This document shows positions 39,179 through 49,071 of a DNA stretch of 64,000 nucleotides, one piece after another. Below the pieces are notes generated by a model, which was given only the letters and a program-made list of their open reading frames with translations, was not told the origin of the DNA and did not search any database. A program made the position numbers and the translations under genes. The stretch spans positions 470,171 to 534,170 of the forward strand of contig NZ_CP013141.1 of assembly GCF_001442535.1 (NCBI RefSeq), written 5' to 3'. Position 1 is the first letter of the stretch. Each line of letters starts with the position of its first letter. The stretch is from Lysobacter antibioticus (GTDB lineage: Bacteria > Pseudomonadota > Gammaproteobacteria > Xanthomonadales > Xanthomonadaceae).

Positions 39179-40228
39179 TCAGACCGTTTCGGTGACTTTG
39201 TTGAGATGCGGCGGCAGGTCCGGGTTGTGCCCGCGCGCCACCGACAAGGCGTTGACCGCCTTGTAGAAGCTCGCCACGGTCAGCAGCGGGGTCAGTGCCG
39301 GATGCACCGAGCGCGCGGTCGGCAACACGTCGCCGCCGGGCACGCCCGGCGCGGCCAGCCACACCGGCGCACCGCGCGAGCGGAACTCGCGCGCCACCGC
39401 CACCGTGCCGTCGCCGGTGCCGTCGTCCTGGGCGAAGGCGAGCACCGGGAAGCCGGGGCCGACGATCGCCATCGGCCCGTGCCGCACTTCCGCGCTGCTG
39501 AAGGCCTCGGCGTGCAGGCCGCAGGTTTCCTTGAACTTGAGCGCGGCTTCCTGGGCTGCGCCGAGGCCGAGGCCGCGGCCGACCACGAACAGGTTGTGCG
39601 CATCGACCAGGCCGTCGACCAGCGGCGACCAGTCCTGGCGCCAAGCCTCGCGCAGGCCGTCGGGCAGGGCGTGCACGGCGTTGAACAGGGCGGCGTCGTT
39701 GCTCCAGCGCGCGGTCAGTTGCAGCAGCGCGGCCAACGAGCACAGATAGCTCTTGGTCGCCGCGACGCTGGTTTCCGGGCCGGCGTGCAGGCCGAGCACG
39801 GTGTCGGCGATCTGCGCCAGGGGCGAGTCGGTCACGTTGACCAGGGCGACGACATGGGCGCCGGCGGCCTTGGCGATCTCGGCGTTACGCACCAGGTCCG
39901 GGCTTTTGCCCGATTGCGACACGGTCACGAACAGGGCGCCGTCGAGCTTGGGCTGGATCGCATAGACCGAGCCGACCGAAGGCGAGGCCGAGGCGGTGAC
40001 CAAGCCAAGCTGGGTCTCGAACAAGTACTTGCCGTAGGTCGCGGCGTGATCGGAACTGCCGCGCGCGCAGGTGACGATGAAGCGCGGCGGATGTTTGTGC
40101 AGGCGCTCGGCGAGGTCGTCGACGATGTCGGCGTTGGCGGCGAACTGGCGGGCGACGGCATCGCCGGCTTCCTGCGCCTCGGCGTACATGCGCGTACTGG
40201 TGGCGTCGAGCAGGGTGTCTGTGGTCAC
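39179..40228 (-). CDS. nagB-II: Glucosamine-6-phosphate deaminase, SIS type (NagB-II)
   Basis: The 349-residue protein has two SIS sugar-isomerase domains and lacks the glutamine amidotransferase part of GlmS. The first carries VTCARGSSDHAATYGKYLFE and VSQSGKSPDLVRN, and the second RGLGLGAAQEAALKFKETC and AEVRHGPMAIV. In xanthomonads and other gammaproteobacteria this NagB-II type replaces the classical NagB, turning glucosamine 6-phosphate into fructose 6-phosphate and ammonia. The GTG at 40228 overlaps the regulator stop (GTGA), which supports it over the internal ATG at codon 14. Confidence 0.88.
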   Translation of the reverse strand: MTTDTLLDATSTRMYAEAQEAGDAVARQFAANADIVDDLAERLHKHPPRFIVTCARGSSDHAATYGKYLFETQLGLVTASASPSVGSVYAIQPKLDGALFVTVSQSGKSPDLVRNAEIAKAAGAHVVALVNVTDSPLAQIADTVLGLHAGPETSVAATKSYLCSLAALLQLTARWSNDAALFNAVHALPDGLREAWRQDWSPLVDGLVDAHNLFVVGRGLGLGAAQEAALKFKETCGLHAEAFSSAEVRHGPMAIVGPGFPVLAFAQDDGTGDGTVAVAREFRSRGAPVWLAAPGVPGGDVLPTARSVHPALTPLLTVASFYKAVNALSVARGHNPDLPPHLNKVTETV

Positions 40229-40977
40229 GGCGTGGGTTCGCTCTGCAGTTCGGCGACGAAGTCGTAAGCGTCGCCGCGGTAGAAGGATCGGGTGAACTCG
40301 ACGACGCGGCCGTCGTCGAGGAAGGTGCGGCGCTCGATGAACAATCCGGGGGCGCCTTCGGGCAGGTTCATCAGCCGCGCCTGTTCGGCGTCGAAGGCGA
40401 TCGCGCGCAGCCGTTGCAGGGCGCGGGCCGGCTGGATGCCGAGCTTGGCGAAGGCTTCGTACAGCGAGTTCTCGACGAAGTCGGGATGCGCGATCACCGA
40501 AGCTGGCACCACCGTGCGTTCGAGCGCGAGCGCGACGCCGTCGGCGGTGCGCAAGCGGTAATAACGGATCACGCCCGCGCCCGGCGACAGGTTCAAGGCC
40601 ATCGCTTCTTCCGGCGTGACCTCGCCGAGGCTGCGTTCGAGGAAGGTCGAGCGCGGGTCGAGCCCGCGCGCGCGCAGGTCGTCGGTGAAGCTGGTCAGGC
40701 GCGAGAACGATTTGACGATGCGCTCGGCGACGAAGGTGCCGGCGCCCTGGCGCTGCACCAACAGCCCATCGGCCACCAACCCGGCAATGGCCTTGCGCAC
40801 AGTCACCCGCGACAGGTCGAGCAGCTTGCCGAGCTCGCGTTCGCCCGGCAGGGCCTGGCCGGCGGTCAGTTCGCCGTTTTCGATCGCGTGCTGCAGGGAC
40901 CGGCGCAGGTGCTGATAGGCCGGCGCGCGTCGGGCGTCGCTCTGGCGGCGGAACTCGCTGACCAAATAGGGCTGCAT
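40225..40977 (-). CDS. GntR/HutC family regulator of the nag operon (NagQ-like)
   Basis: The 250-residue protein has an N-terminal winged helix (AYQHLRRSLQHAIENGELTAGQALPGERELGKLLDLSRVTVRKAI) and a C-terminal UTRA ligand domain (about residues 90-240). HutC-type regulators of nag genes respond to N-acetylglucosamine 6-phosphate or a neighbour of it. I chose the ATG at 40977 because it begins the family sequence. The gene leads the nag operon, so it is self-controlled if it binds the shared motif ten bases upstream. Confidence 0.88.
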   Translation of the reverse strand: MQPYLVSEFRRQSDARRAPAYQHLRRSLQHAIENGELTAGQALPGERELGKLLDLSRVTVRKAIAGLVADGLLVQRQGAGTFVAERIVKSFSRLTSFTDDLRARGLDPRSTFLERSLGEVTPEEAMALNLSPGAGVIRYYRLRTADGVALALERTVVPASVIAHPDFVENSLYEAFAKLGIQPARALQRLRAIAFDAEQARLMNLPEGAPGLFIERRTFLDDGRVVEFTRSFYRGDAYDFVAELQSEPTP

Positions 40978-40982
40978 GGCAA

Positions 40983-40994
40983 AAAGATACCAGT
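40983..40994 (-). promoter_or_regulatory. Shared operator motif ahead of the GntR gene
   Basis: On the minus strand the bases read ACTGGTATCTTT, the same 12 bases found on the plus strand at 41076-41087 in front of zwf. It is only six bases from the regulator start, and the TATCTT inside it could also be a -10 element that would place transcription start at the A of ATG. Confidence 0.5.
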
Positions 40995-41057
40995 CGCAGA
41001 CCACTGGCGGCAACAAGTGTCTGATTCGCCTGCGTAAATGATTGAAAAATGGATAAT

Positions 41058-41086
41058 TTGTCGAAGTGGTATCTTACTGGTATCTT
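41058..41086 (+). promoter_or_regulatory. Putative zwf operon promoter
   Basis: TTGTCG at 41058-41063 and TATCTT at 41081-41086 are separated by 17 bases, giving a start site near 41093. That supports the zwf ATG at 41127 and excludes the in-frame ATG at 41049, which would lie upstream of the RNA start. Confidence 0.5.
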
Positions 41087-41095
41087 TACTGGTAT
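41067..41095 (+). promoter_or_regulatory. Triple TGGTAT operator ahead of zwf
   Basis: TGGTAT occurs three times, at 41067, 41078 and 41090, with starts 11 and 12 bases apart, so all lie on one face of the helix. They cover the -10 and spacer of the putative zwf promoter. With the inverse copy at 40987-40992 they are the natural target of the GntR regulator. Confidence 0.55.
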
Positions 41096-41126
41096 GGTTC
41101 CTAACGAGACCTGTCCGAGCCCGCCC

Positions 41127-42644
41127 ATGAGTGTCTACTCCGTGCCGACCCCCTCCCACGCCCCGCATCTGGCGCCGCTGGCCCCGTTCGACCTGGTGAT
41201 CTTCGGCGGCACCGGCGACCTGGCCCTGCGCAAGCTCCTGCCCGCCTTGTTCCACCGCTATGTCGACGGCCAGATCGTCGCCGGCACCCGCATCGTCGCG
41301 ATCGCCCGCGACGAGCGCAGCGACGAGGACTACCGCGGCAAGATCCGCGAGGCGCTGCAGAATTTCGCCGGCGAGCAGGCGCGCGACGGCGACGCCCTCA
41401 ACGGGTTCCTGGGGCTGCTGTACTACCGCCGTCTCGACCTCAGCTCCGACGCCGGCTGGCCCGAGTTCGCCGCCGAGTTCCCCGACGAAGAGCGCGTCCG
41501 CGTGTTCTATCTCGCGGTCGGCCCGGACTTGTTCGGCGTGGTCGGCGACCGCCTGCATTCGCACGGCCTGGTCGGGCCCAAGACCCGGGTCGTGGTCGAG
41601 AAGCCGCTCGGCAAGGACGGCGTCAGCGCCGATGCGATCAACAACGCGCTCGGCCGCGTGTTCGCCGAAACCCAGATTTTCCGCATCGACCACTACCTCG
41701 GTAAGGAAACGGTGCAGAACCTGACCGCGTTGCGCTTCGGCAACGCCTTGTTCGAGCCGCTGTGGAAGGCCGAGCACATCGACCACGTGCAGATCACCGT
41801 CGCCGAGACCGTCGGCGTGGAATCGCGCGCGCCGTACTACGACAAGTCCGGCGCGCTGCGCGACATGGTCCAGAACCATCTGCTGCAGTTGCTGTGCCTA
41901 GTCGCGATGGAGCCGCCGTCGTCGCTCGCCGCCGACGCGATCCGCGACGAGAAACTGAAAGTGCTGCGCGCCTTGCGCCCGATCGAGAACGGCAATGCCG
42001 CGCAATCCACCGTGCGCGGCCAGTACAAGGCCGGCGCGGTCGACGGACGCGCGGTGCCAGGCTATGCGCAAGAGCTCGGCGCGCAGTCGCTGACCGAAAC
42101 CTTCGTGGCGATCAAGGCCGAAGTGAAGAACTGGCGCTGGGCCGGGGTGCCGTTCTACCTGCGCACCGGCAAGCGCCTGGCCGAGCGTTCGTCCGAGATC
42201 GTGGTGACCTTCCGCCAGGTGCCGCATTCGATCTTCGAAGACCTCACCGAACAAGACCCGTCCAGCCGGCTGGCGCCGAACAAGCTGGTACTGCGTCTGC
42301 AGCCCGATGAAGGCGTGAAGCTGTGGCTGATGAACAAGGTGCCCGGCCCCGGCGGTCTGCGCCTGCGCCATGTGCCGCTGGACATGAGCTTCGCCGCGGC
42401 CTTCGGCGGGCGTCAGGCCGATGCCTACGAGCGCCTGCTGATGGACGTGGTGCGCGGCAACCCGATGCTGTTCATGCGTCGCGACGAAGTCGACGCGGCC
42501 TGGAAATGGATCGACCCGATCCGTGCCGCCTGGGCCGCGAGCGCCGACGCGCCGCGCCCGTACACCGCCGGCAGCTGGGGCCCGAGCGCCGCAGTGGCCT
42601 TGATCGAACGCGATGGGAGGACCTGGCATGAAGATGCAGGCTGA
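41127..42644 (+). CDS. zwf: Glucose-6-phosphate 1-dehydrogenase
   Basis: Zwf oxidises glucose 6-phosphate to 6-phosphogluconolactone with NAD(P)+. The 505-residue enzyme has the coenzyme-binding FGGTGDLA near residue 26, the substrate-binding and catalytic RIDHYLGKE at 186-194, and a C-terminal FRTGKRL-type block (FYLRTGKRLAERSSEIVVTFR). The ATG at 41127 is used. It leads the Entner-Doudoroff operon and overlaps pgl by 17 bases. Confidence 0.96.
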   Translation: MSVYSVPTPSHAPHLAPLAPFDLVIFGGTGDLALRKLLPALFHRYVDGQIVAGTRIVAIARDERSDEDYRGKIREALQNFAGEQARDGDALNGFLGLLYYRRLDLSSDAGWPEFAAEFPDEERVRVFYLAVGPDLFGVVGDRLHSHGLVGPKTRVVVEKPLGKDGVSADAINNALGRVFAETQIFRIDHYLGKETVQNLTALRFGNALFEPLWKAEHIDHVQITVAETVGVESRAPYYDKSGALRDMVQNHLLQLLCLVAMEPPSSLAADAIRDEKLKVLRALRPIENGNAAQSTVRGQYKAGAVDGRAVPGYAQELGAQSLTETFVAIKAEVKNWRWAGVPFYLRTGKRLAERSSEIVVTFRQVPHSIFEDLTEQDPSSRLAPNKLVLRLQPDEGVKLWLMNKVPGPGGLRLRHVPLDMSFAAAFGGRQADAYERLLMDVVRGNPMLFMRRDEVDAAWKWIDPIRAAWAASADAPRPYTAGSWGPSAAVALIERDGRTWHEDAG

Positions 42645-43383
42645 GCGACTGAAAGTGATCGAACCCTTGCCCCTGCCGTTGCACGAGCGTCTGTTCGACG
42701 ATGGCGAGCAGCTCGCGCAAGCGCTGGCGAAACAGGTCGCGGCGGATCTGCGCGGCGCGCTCGCCCGCCACGGCGAAGCCTGCATCGCGCTGTCCGGCGG
42801 CAATACGCCGAAGCGCTTCTTCCAGGCCTTGTCGACCCAGACCCTGGACTGGGCGCGGGTGACCGTGCTGCCGATCGACGAGCGCTGGTTGCCGCCGGAG
42901 CATCCGCGTTCCAACGAACGGCTGCTGCGCGAATTCCTGTTGCAGCACAACGCCGCCGTCGCGCGTCTGTTGCCGCTGTACCGCCCGACCGAAACCCCGG
43001 AAGCGGCGCTGATGCCGGTGCTGACCAAGATCGCCAACGAAGGCCTGCCGCTCGACGTCGCGGTGCTCGGCATGGGCGACGACGGCCACGTGGCCTCATT
43101 GTTCCCCGACCTGGGTTACGACAATCCGGCCTTGCGCGAGATCGGCCTGCAACCGCGCGGCCGCGCACCGGTGATGTCGATCCGCACCGCGGCGATGCCG
43201 GAGCCGCGCATGACCCTGACCCTGAGCGCGATTTTCACCGCGCCGGCCTTGTACCTGCACATCGAAGGCGAGAAGAAGCGCGCGGTGCTCGACGGCGCGC
43301 AGCGCGATCCGCGCAGTGCGCTGCCGATCCGCTCAGTGCTGAGCGGCGCACCGGTCACACCGACCTTGTACTGGAGTCCTTGA
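42628..43383 (+). CDS. pgl: 6-phosphogluconolactonase
   Basis: Pgl hydrolyses 6-phosphogluconolactone to 6-phosphogluconate. The 251-residue protein belongs to the NagB/SIS-like lactonase family: ALSGGNTPKRFFQAL, TVLPIDERWLPPEHPRSNERLLREFLL and GMGDDGHVASLFP are the typical active-site blocks. GGGAGG at the end of zwf serves as ribosome-binding site for the ATG at 42628. Confidence 0.95.
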   Translation: MKMQAERLKVIEPLPLPLHERLFDDGEQLAQALAKQVAADLRGALARHGEACIALSGGNTPKRFFQALSTQTLDWARVTVLPIDERWLPPEHPRSNERLLREFLLQHNAAVARLLPLYRPTETPEAALMPVLTKIANEGLPLDVAVLGMGDDGHVASLFPDLGYDNPALREIGLQPRGRAPVMSIRTAAMPEPRMTLTLSAIFTAPALYLHIEGEKKRAVLDGAQRDPRSALPIRSVLSGAPVTPTLYWSP

Positions 43384-43418
43384 TCCCGTTGCCTGCATCG
43401 TCTGCCCGGCATTTGCTG

Positions 43419-43680
43419 TTCCCGATTCCCGATTCCCGATTCCCCATTTACGTTTCGCGTTCCGTCTCTCTCGCTCCACCCTTGGAGTCCGCAACACTCT
43501 TGGACTCCTCGACAGCCAGGCCCAGGCTCCCTCCCCTCCCAAGCTCAGGCCTTTGCTGTCGCCCCCTTCTTGAGGGGGCTGCGTCCGCTAGGCGGGCGCG
43601 GGGGGATTTGCTTTTGCCTTGGCTTCTCAGGAAGGTGTAGGTAGAGCCAATCCCCCTAACCCCCCTTTTTCGAAGGGGGG
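43419..43680. repeat. CCCGATT tandem tract and half copies of the AGAGCAAATCCCC element
   Basis: The 342-base gap between pgl and edd holds no gene. It has four units of TTCCCGA (43419-43445), then at 43562-43613 a right half (CCCCCTTCTTGAGGGGG ... GGGGGGATTTGCT) and at 43643-43680 a left half (AGCCAATCCCCC ... TTTTTCGAAGGGGGG) of the inverted-repeat element found complete at 57535. The halves lie in the reverse order to the complete copy. These hairpins could attenuate the operon. Confidence 0.7.
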
Positions 43681-43725
43681 CACTGGCCGGCGCCATCGCA
43701 GGCGCCCCGAACGAATCGAGTACCC

Positions 43726-45558
43726 GTGAATACCCCTATGCATCCCGTTGTCGCGCAAGTCACGCACCGCATCCAGGAACGCAGCCGCGCGCGCCGCAAT
43801 GCTTATCTCGCCCGCATCGATGCGGCGCTGAGCAGCGGCCCGCAACGCCGGCGCCTGTCCTGCGGCAACCTCGCTCACGGTTTCGCCGCCTGCGCGGCCG
43901 GCGACAAGAGCGCGCTGCGCTCGGGCCATGCGCCCAACCTGGGCATCGTCACCTCGTTCAACGACATGCTCTCGGCGCATCAGCCCTTGGAGCGGTTTCC
44001 CGACCTGCTCAAGACCGCCGCGCGCGAGGCCGGTGCGACCGCGCAGGTCGCCGGCGGCGTGCCGGCGATGTGCGACGGCGTCACCCAGGGCCGCGAAGGC
44101 ATGGAGCTGTCGCTGTTCTCGCGCGACGTCATCGCCATGTCGACCGCGATCGCGCTTTCGCACGACATGTTCGACGCCGCGTTGTACCTGGGCGTGTGCG
44201 ACAAGATCGTGCCGGGGCTGCTGATCGGCGCACTGCACTTCGGCCACCTGCCGGGCATCTTCGTGCCGGCCGGGCCGATGACCTCGGGCTTGCCGAACGA
44301 CGAAAAATCGCGGGTGCGCCAGCGTTATGCCACCGGCGACGCTTCGCGCGAAGAATTGCTCGAAGCCGAGGCGCGCAGCTACCACGGCCCCGGCACCTGC
44401 ACCTTCTACGGCACCGCCAATTCCAACCAGATGCTGATGGAACTGATGGGCCTGCACCTGCCGGGTTCGAGCTTCGTCCATCCCAACACGCCGCTGCGCG
44501 ACGCACTGACCGCGCAGGCCGCGCAGCGCGCCGCGCAGATCACCGCGCTCGGCGACGACTACCGGCCGATCGGCCGCATCGTCGATGAGCGCGCGATCGT
44601 CAACGGCGTGATCGGCCTGCACGCGACCGGCGGTTCGACCAATCACCTGCTGCACCTGATCGCGATGGCCGCTGCGGCCGGGATCGAACTGCGCCTGGAG
44701 GATTTCGACGCGCTGTCCTCGGTCGTCCCGCTGCTGGCACGGGTGTATCCGAACGGCAGCGCCGACGTGAACCACTTCCACGCCGCCGGCGGCCTGGCCT
44801 ATCTGATCGGCGAACTGCTCGACCACGGCCTGCTGCACGGCGACGTCGAAACCGTGGCCGGCCCGGGCCTGGCGCGCTACCGCATCGAGGCACGCCTCGA
44901 CGACGCTGGCCAAGTCATGCACGTGCCGTCGGCGCCGACCAGCGCCGACACGGCGGTGCTGCGTCCGGTGACCGAACCGTTCCGGGTCGACGGCGGTCTG
45001 CGCGTGCTCGACGGCAATCTCGGCACCGCCGCGATCAAGGTCTCGGCCGTGCCCGAGGACCGCTGGACCGTGGAAGCGCCGTGCCGGGTGTTTACCGAAC
45101 AGCATCAGGTCAAGCAGGCCTTCGAGCAGGGCGAACTCGATCGCGATGTGATCGTGGTCGTGCGTTTCCAGGGCCCGCGCGCGAACGGCATGCCGGAGCT
45201 GCACCAGCTCACTCCGACCTTGAGCGTGCTGCAAAAGCGCGGCCATCGCGTCGCTCTGGTCACCGACGGCCGTATGTCCGGCGCGTCCGGTCAGGTGCCG
45301 GCGGCGATTCATGTGACCCCGGAAGCCGCCTGCGGCGGCCCGCTGGCGAAGCTGCGCGACGGCGACGTGCTGCGCGTCGATGCGATCGCCGGAACCCTCA
45401 GCGTGCTGGCGCCGGCCGATTGGAGCGAGCGGGAAAACGCGGTCGTCGACTTGTCCTCGCACCACGTCGGTCTCGGCCGCGAACTGTTCGCCGCGTTCCG
45501 CGACTACGCCGCACCGGCGGACAAGGGCGCCGGCGTGTTCGGCGCGCTGCCGCTGTGA
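43726..45558 (+). CDS. edd: Phosphogluconate dehydratase
   Basis: Edd dehydrates 6-phosphogluconate to 2-keto-3-deoxy-6-phosphogluconate and contains an iron-sulfur cluster. The 610 residues agree with the IlvD/Edd family, with cysteines in [16 protein letters not shown] and [22 protein letters not shown], and [21 protein letters not shown] in the C-terminal domain. The GTG at 43726 gives [16 protein letters not shown]; the ATG at 43738 is an alternative. The gap before it holds repeats, so it might have its own promoter. Confidence 0.95.
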   Translation: MNTPMHPVVAQVTHRIQERSRARRNAYLARIDAALSSGPQRRRLSCGNLAHGFAACAAGDKSALRSGHAPNLGIVTSFNDMLSAHQPLERFPDLLKTAAREAGATAQVAGGVPAMCDGVTQGREGMELSLFSRDVIAMSTAIALSHDMFDAALYLGVCDKIVPGLLIGALHFGHLPGIFVPAGPMTSGLPNDEKSRVRQRYATGDASREELLEAEARSYHGPGTCTFYGTANSNQMLMELMGLHLPGSSFVHPNTPLRDALTAQAAQRAAQITALGDDYRPIGRIVDERAIVNGVIGLHATGGSTNHLLHLIAMAAAAGIELRLEDFDALSSVVPLLARVYPNGSADVNHFHAAGGLAYLIGELLDHGLLHGDVETVAGPGLARYRIEARLDDAGQVMHVPSAPTSADTAVLRPVTEPFRVDGGLRVLDGNLGTAAIKVSAVPEDRWTVEAPCRVFTEQHQVKQAFEQGELDRDVIVVVRFQGPRANGMPELHQLTPTLSVLQKRGHRVALVTDGRMSGASGQVPAAIHVTPEAACGGPLAKLRDGDVLRVDAIAGTLSVLAPADWSERENAVVDLSSHHVGLGRELFAAFRDYAAPADKGAGVFGALPL

Positions 45559-45597
45559 TCGTCCACCCGAATTCCTAATTCCCAACCCTGGTCCCTC

Positions 45598-46278
45598 ATG
45601 CCCGCTCCCGCACCCACCACTTTCCTGTTCGACCTCGACGGCACCCTCGTCGACAGCGTCTACCAGCACGTGCTCGCCTGGAAGCAGGCGCTCGATGCCG
45701 ACGGCATTCCGCTGTCGGTGTGGCGCATCCACCGCAAGATCGGCATGAGCGGCGGCTTGTTCACCAACATCCTGCTGCGCGAGACCGGGATCGACATCAC
45801 CCCCGAGCGCATCGAGCGTCTGCACCGCCTGCATGCCGAGGCCTATGGCCGGCAGGCGACCCAGATCCGTCCGCTGCCGGGCGCGGTCGAGCTGCTCGCT
45901 TATCTGACCGAGAATCGGATTCCGTGGGCGATCGCCACCAGCGGCCGCATGGAAACCGCGCGCCATAACCTGGTCGCACTCGGCGTCGATCCCGAGGTCA
46001 CCCCGGTGATCACCCGCGACATGGTCAAGCACGCCAAGCCCGACCCGGACCTGTTCCTGGCCGCCGCCGACAAACTCGGCGCCGACATCGAACATTCGAT
46101 CGTGGTCGGCGACAGCATCTGGGATCTGCTCGCCGCGCGTCGCGCGCGTTCGCTCGGCGTGGGTCTGCTGTCGGGTGGCTACGGCCAGGAAGAACTCGAA
46201 CGCGCCGGCGCGTTCCGTGTCTACGAAGACCCGGCCGACCTGCTCAGGCATATCGACGAAGTGGCTGCGCGCGCTTGA
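45598..46278 (+). CDS. HAD-family hydrolase within the Entner-Doudoroff operon
   Basis: The 226-residue protein has the HAD blocks: [13 protein letters not shown] with the nucleophile aspartate at the N terminus, [13 protein letters not shown] (motif II), [14 protein letters not shown] (motif III lysine) and [15 protein letters not shown] (motif IV). The cap is the helical type of phosphoglycolate phosphatase and beta-phosphoglucomutase relatives. Placed between edd and eda, it may act on a sugar phosphate of the pathway, but the substrate cannot be read. Confidence 0.88.
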   Translation: MPAPAPTTFLFDLDGTLVDSVYQHVLAWKQALDADGIPLSVWRIHRKIGMSGGLFTNILLRETGIDITPERIERLHRLHAEAYGRQATQIRPLPGAVELLAYLTENRIPWAIATSGRMETARHNLVALGVDPEVTPVITRDMVKHAKPDPDLFLAAADKLGADIEHSIVVGDSIWDLLAARRARSLGVGLLSGGYGQEELERAGAFRVYEDPADLLRHIDEVAARA

Positions 46279-46309
46279 GCGCGAGGCAGCGAACGACAGG
46301 AGTGAGGCA

Positions 46310-46957
46310 ATGAGTTCGATGCAGGATCTGCAGGCGCGCGTCGCCGCCGTGTTGGCCCTGGCGCCGGTGGTGCCGGTGTTGGTGATCGATGAATTGAAAG
46401 ACGCGGTGCCGTTGGCGCGCGCGCTGGTCGCCGGCGGTTTGCCGGCGATCGAGGTGACCCTGCGCACCGCGGTGGCGCTCGACGCGGTACGCGCGATCGC
46501 CGCCGAAGTCGAAGGTGCCGCGGTCGGCGTCGGCAGCGTGCGCAAACCGTCCGATTTTACCGATGCGCTCAAGGCCGGCGCGACCTTCGCGGTGTCGCCG
46601 GGCAGCGCGCCGGGCCTGATCGCGGCCGCGCGTGACATCGACCTGCCGTGGCTGCCGGGCGTGGCCACCGCTTCGGAAGCGATGGCCTTGTTCGAGCATG
46701 GCTACACCCAACTCAAGTTCTTCCCGGCCGAATCGATCGGCGGCGCCACGGCGTTGAAAGCGATCGGCGGCCCGCTGCCGGAACTGCGCTTCTGCGCGAC
46801 CGGCGGCATCGGCGTGCACAACGCGCACGAATACCTGGCGCTCAAGAACGTGCCTTGCGTGGGCGGGTCCTGGGTGGCGCCTGCGGCGGCGGTAAAGGCC
46901 GGCGATTGGGGCAAGGTGGAGGCGCTGGCGCGCGAGGCGGTGGCATTACGCGGTTGA
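46310..46957 (+). CDS. eda: 2-dehydro-3-deoxy-6-phosphogluconate (KDPG) aldolase
   Basis: Eda splits KDPG into pyruvate and glyceraldehyde 3-phosphate. The 215-residue TIM-barrel protein has AIEVTLRT with the catalytic glutamate, the phosphate loop [26 protein letters not shown], and the Schiff-base lysine in [12 protein letters not shown]. The second block has SVRKP where most enzymes have TVLNP, a mild variation. AGGAGTGAGG precedes the ATG at 46310. It closes the operon. Confidence 0.95.
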   Translation: MSSMQDLQARVAAVLALAPVVPVLVIDELKDAVPLARALVAGGLPAIEVTLRTAVALDAVRAIAAEVEGAAVGVGSVRKPSDFTDALKAGATFAVSPGSAPGLIAAARDIDLPWLPGVATASEAMALFEHGYTQLKFFPAESIGGATALKAIGGPLPELRFCATGGIGVHNAHEYLALKNVPCVGGSWVAPAAAVKAGDWGKVEALAREAVALRG

Positions 46958-47009
46958 TGCGTGGTTTTGTCGGCGACGCTTTTGCCGCCACTGTTGCGAC
47001 ATCTTTCCT

Positions 47010-47117
47010 GTAGGAGCGACGTGAGTCGCGACCACGGGATGCGCAGAGGTAACGAAGCCGTCGCTATTCGTCGAAGCGACGCGCTTTCGCCAGGGTAGGA
47101 GCGGCGCAAGCCGCGAC
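47010..47117. repeat. Two REP-like palindromes
   Basis: Copies of the GTAGGAGCG family lie at 47010-47032 and 47095-47117 in the same orientation, 63 bases apart, just beyond eda. Confidence 0.8.
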
Positions 47118-47149
47118 CGCGCTGCGATGGTCTTGCGGCGCCTCCTTCG

Positions 47150-47637
<488 letters not shown>

Positions 47638-48776
47638 TGCACTGTCAACGTCTAAGTGCAGCAAACGAGTCGAAAACACTCTGACGAACCTTCGCGGCTA
47701 ACTCAGGCATGCCCAGCTCACGCAAGAACACCACCGCCGGGAATTGATAGCCCAACGACGCCCGTGGCCGCGTGTTGAACTCATGAGCGATTCGATCCAA
47801 TTGCCGTTGCGTGTAGCCCGACAGATCGGTGCCCTTCGGAAAATATTGCCGGAGCAGACCGTTGGTGTTCTCGCAGATGCCGCGCTGCCAAGGACTGCTT
47901 GGGTCAGCGAAGTAGACCGATACGTTGGTGCGCTGGGTCAATACCCGATGCAGCGCCATCTCCTTGCCCTGGTCGTAGGTCAGCGTCTGCCTCGCCGATA
48001 GCGGCAAACGACGCAGCACCCGGCTGAATCCCTCCAGCGCGTCAGCGGCCGTGCAACCACGCATCCGCGCCAGCACCGTGAACAGGGTCTTGCGGTCCAC
48101 CAGCACGCCGATCGCCGAAGCGTTGCGTGCGCCGACCAGGAAATCGCCTTCCCAGTGGCCGGGCACCAGGCGTTCGGTGGCGGCGGGCGGACGCAGGTGA
48201 ATACTCTGCACATCCAGCATCCGACCGCGCCGCTCCGGGCCCCGTGCGGACGAATGGCGGGCAGCGCGCTGCTGCTTCAGTAAACGAGTCAGCTCCCGCC
48301 GAATGGGGCCACGGGGCATGGCATAAATCGCCGTATAGATGGTCTCGTGCGACACCCGCCACTCCGGTCGGTCAGGATATTCTTCGCGCAGTCCCTGGCT
48401 GATCTGACGTGGCGACCAATAACGTGCCAGTCGCCGCTGCACCTCCAGCCACAAGGCACTGTCGGCGCTCAGCTTGCGCTCGCGTCGCGCTCGACGGCGC
48501 AAGCGCCGCGCCCGTTCGCCAGCACGAACCGCATCATAGCCTCGCCGGGGTCGACCCAGCGCCGGGGTGGGCCCCGGCGTACGCACCCCATTGCGGGCCA
48601 ATTCGCGCGACACGCTGCTATCGGCACGCCCCAACATTCGGGCGATAGCGCGGCCGCTATGGCCATGCTGCTTCATGGCCATGAGCACACCGCGTTCTTC
48701 GGCGCTGAAGTGGCTGTACTGGGTTCCCATGCGCTGACCTCAAGGGTGGGTGATGCGCTTGAGGTTAGACAGTGCA
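47638..48776 (-). mobile_element. IS30-family insertion sequence
   Basis: The 1139-base element is bounded by imperfect terminal inverted repeats beginning TGCACTGTC (left TGCACTGTCAACGTCTAAG, right TGCACTGTCTAACCTCAAG when read inward). A 3-base direct repeat CAC lies at 47635-47637 and 48777-48779, the expected short target duplication of this family. Removing the element restores the motif AAAGTCACCAAAGAAAAATG, as in the composite repeat. It appears complete. Confidence 0.9.
47645..48730 (-). CDS. IS30-family transposase
   Basis: The 361-residue transposase has an N-terminal helix-turn-helix (YSHFSAEERGVLMAMKQHGHSGRAIARMLGRADSSVSREL) and the DDE catalytic triad as GDFLVG (Asp196), TYDQGKEM (Asp253) and CENTNGLL (Glu287). 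Length and motifs match active IS30 transposases, so the gene looks intact. It fills nearly the entire IS. Confidence 0.95.
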   Translation of the reverse strand: MGTQYSHFSAEERGVLMAMKQHGHSGRAIARMLGRADSSVSRELARNGVRTPGPTPALGRPRRGYDAVRAGERARRLRRRARRERKLSADSALWLEVQRRLARYWSPRQISQGLREEYPDRPEWRVSHETIYTAIYAMPRGPIRRELTRLLKQQRAARHSSARGPERRGRMLDVQSIHLRPPAATERLVPGHWEGDFLVGARNASAIGVLVDRKTLFTVLARMRGCTAADALEGFSRVLRRLPLSARQTLTYDQGKEMALHRVLTQRTNVSVYFADPSSPWQRGICENTNGLLRQYFPKGTDLSGYTQRQLDRIAHEFNTRPRASLGYQFPAVVFLRELGMPELAAKVRQSVFDSFAALRR

Positions 48777-49029
<253 letters not shown>

Positions 49030-49071
49030 AGAGCAGGGCGATGAGGGAACTTGCGAAGAAGTTGCGGTGGC

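Noticed and set aside
43519..43721. An attenuator or riboswitch between pgl and edd
   Set aside because: The hairpins match a dispersed repeat family found at four other sites, so they are better explained as repeats; no ligand-binding fold is apparent.
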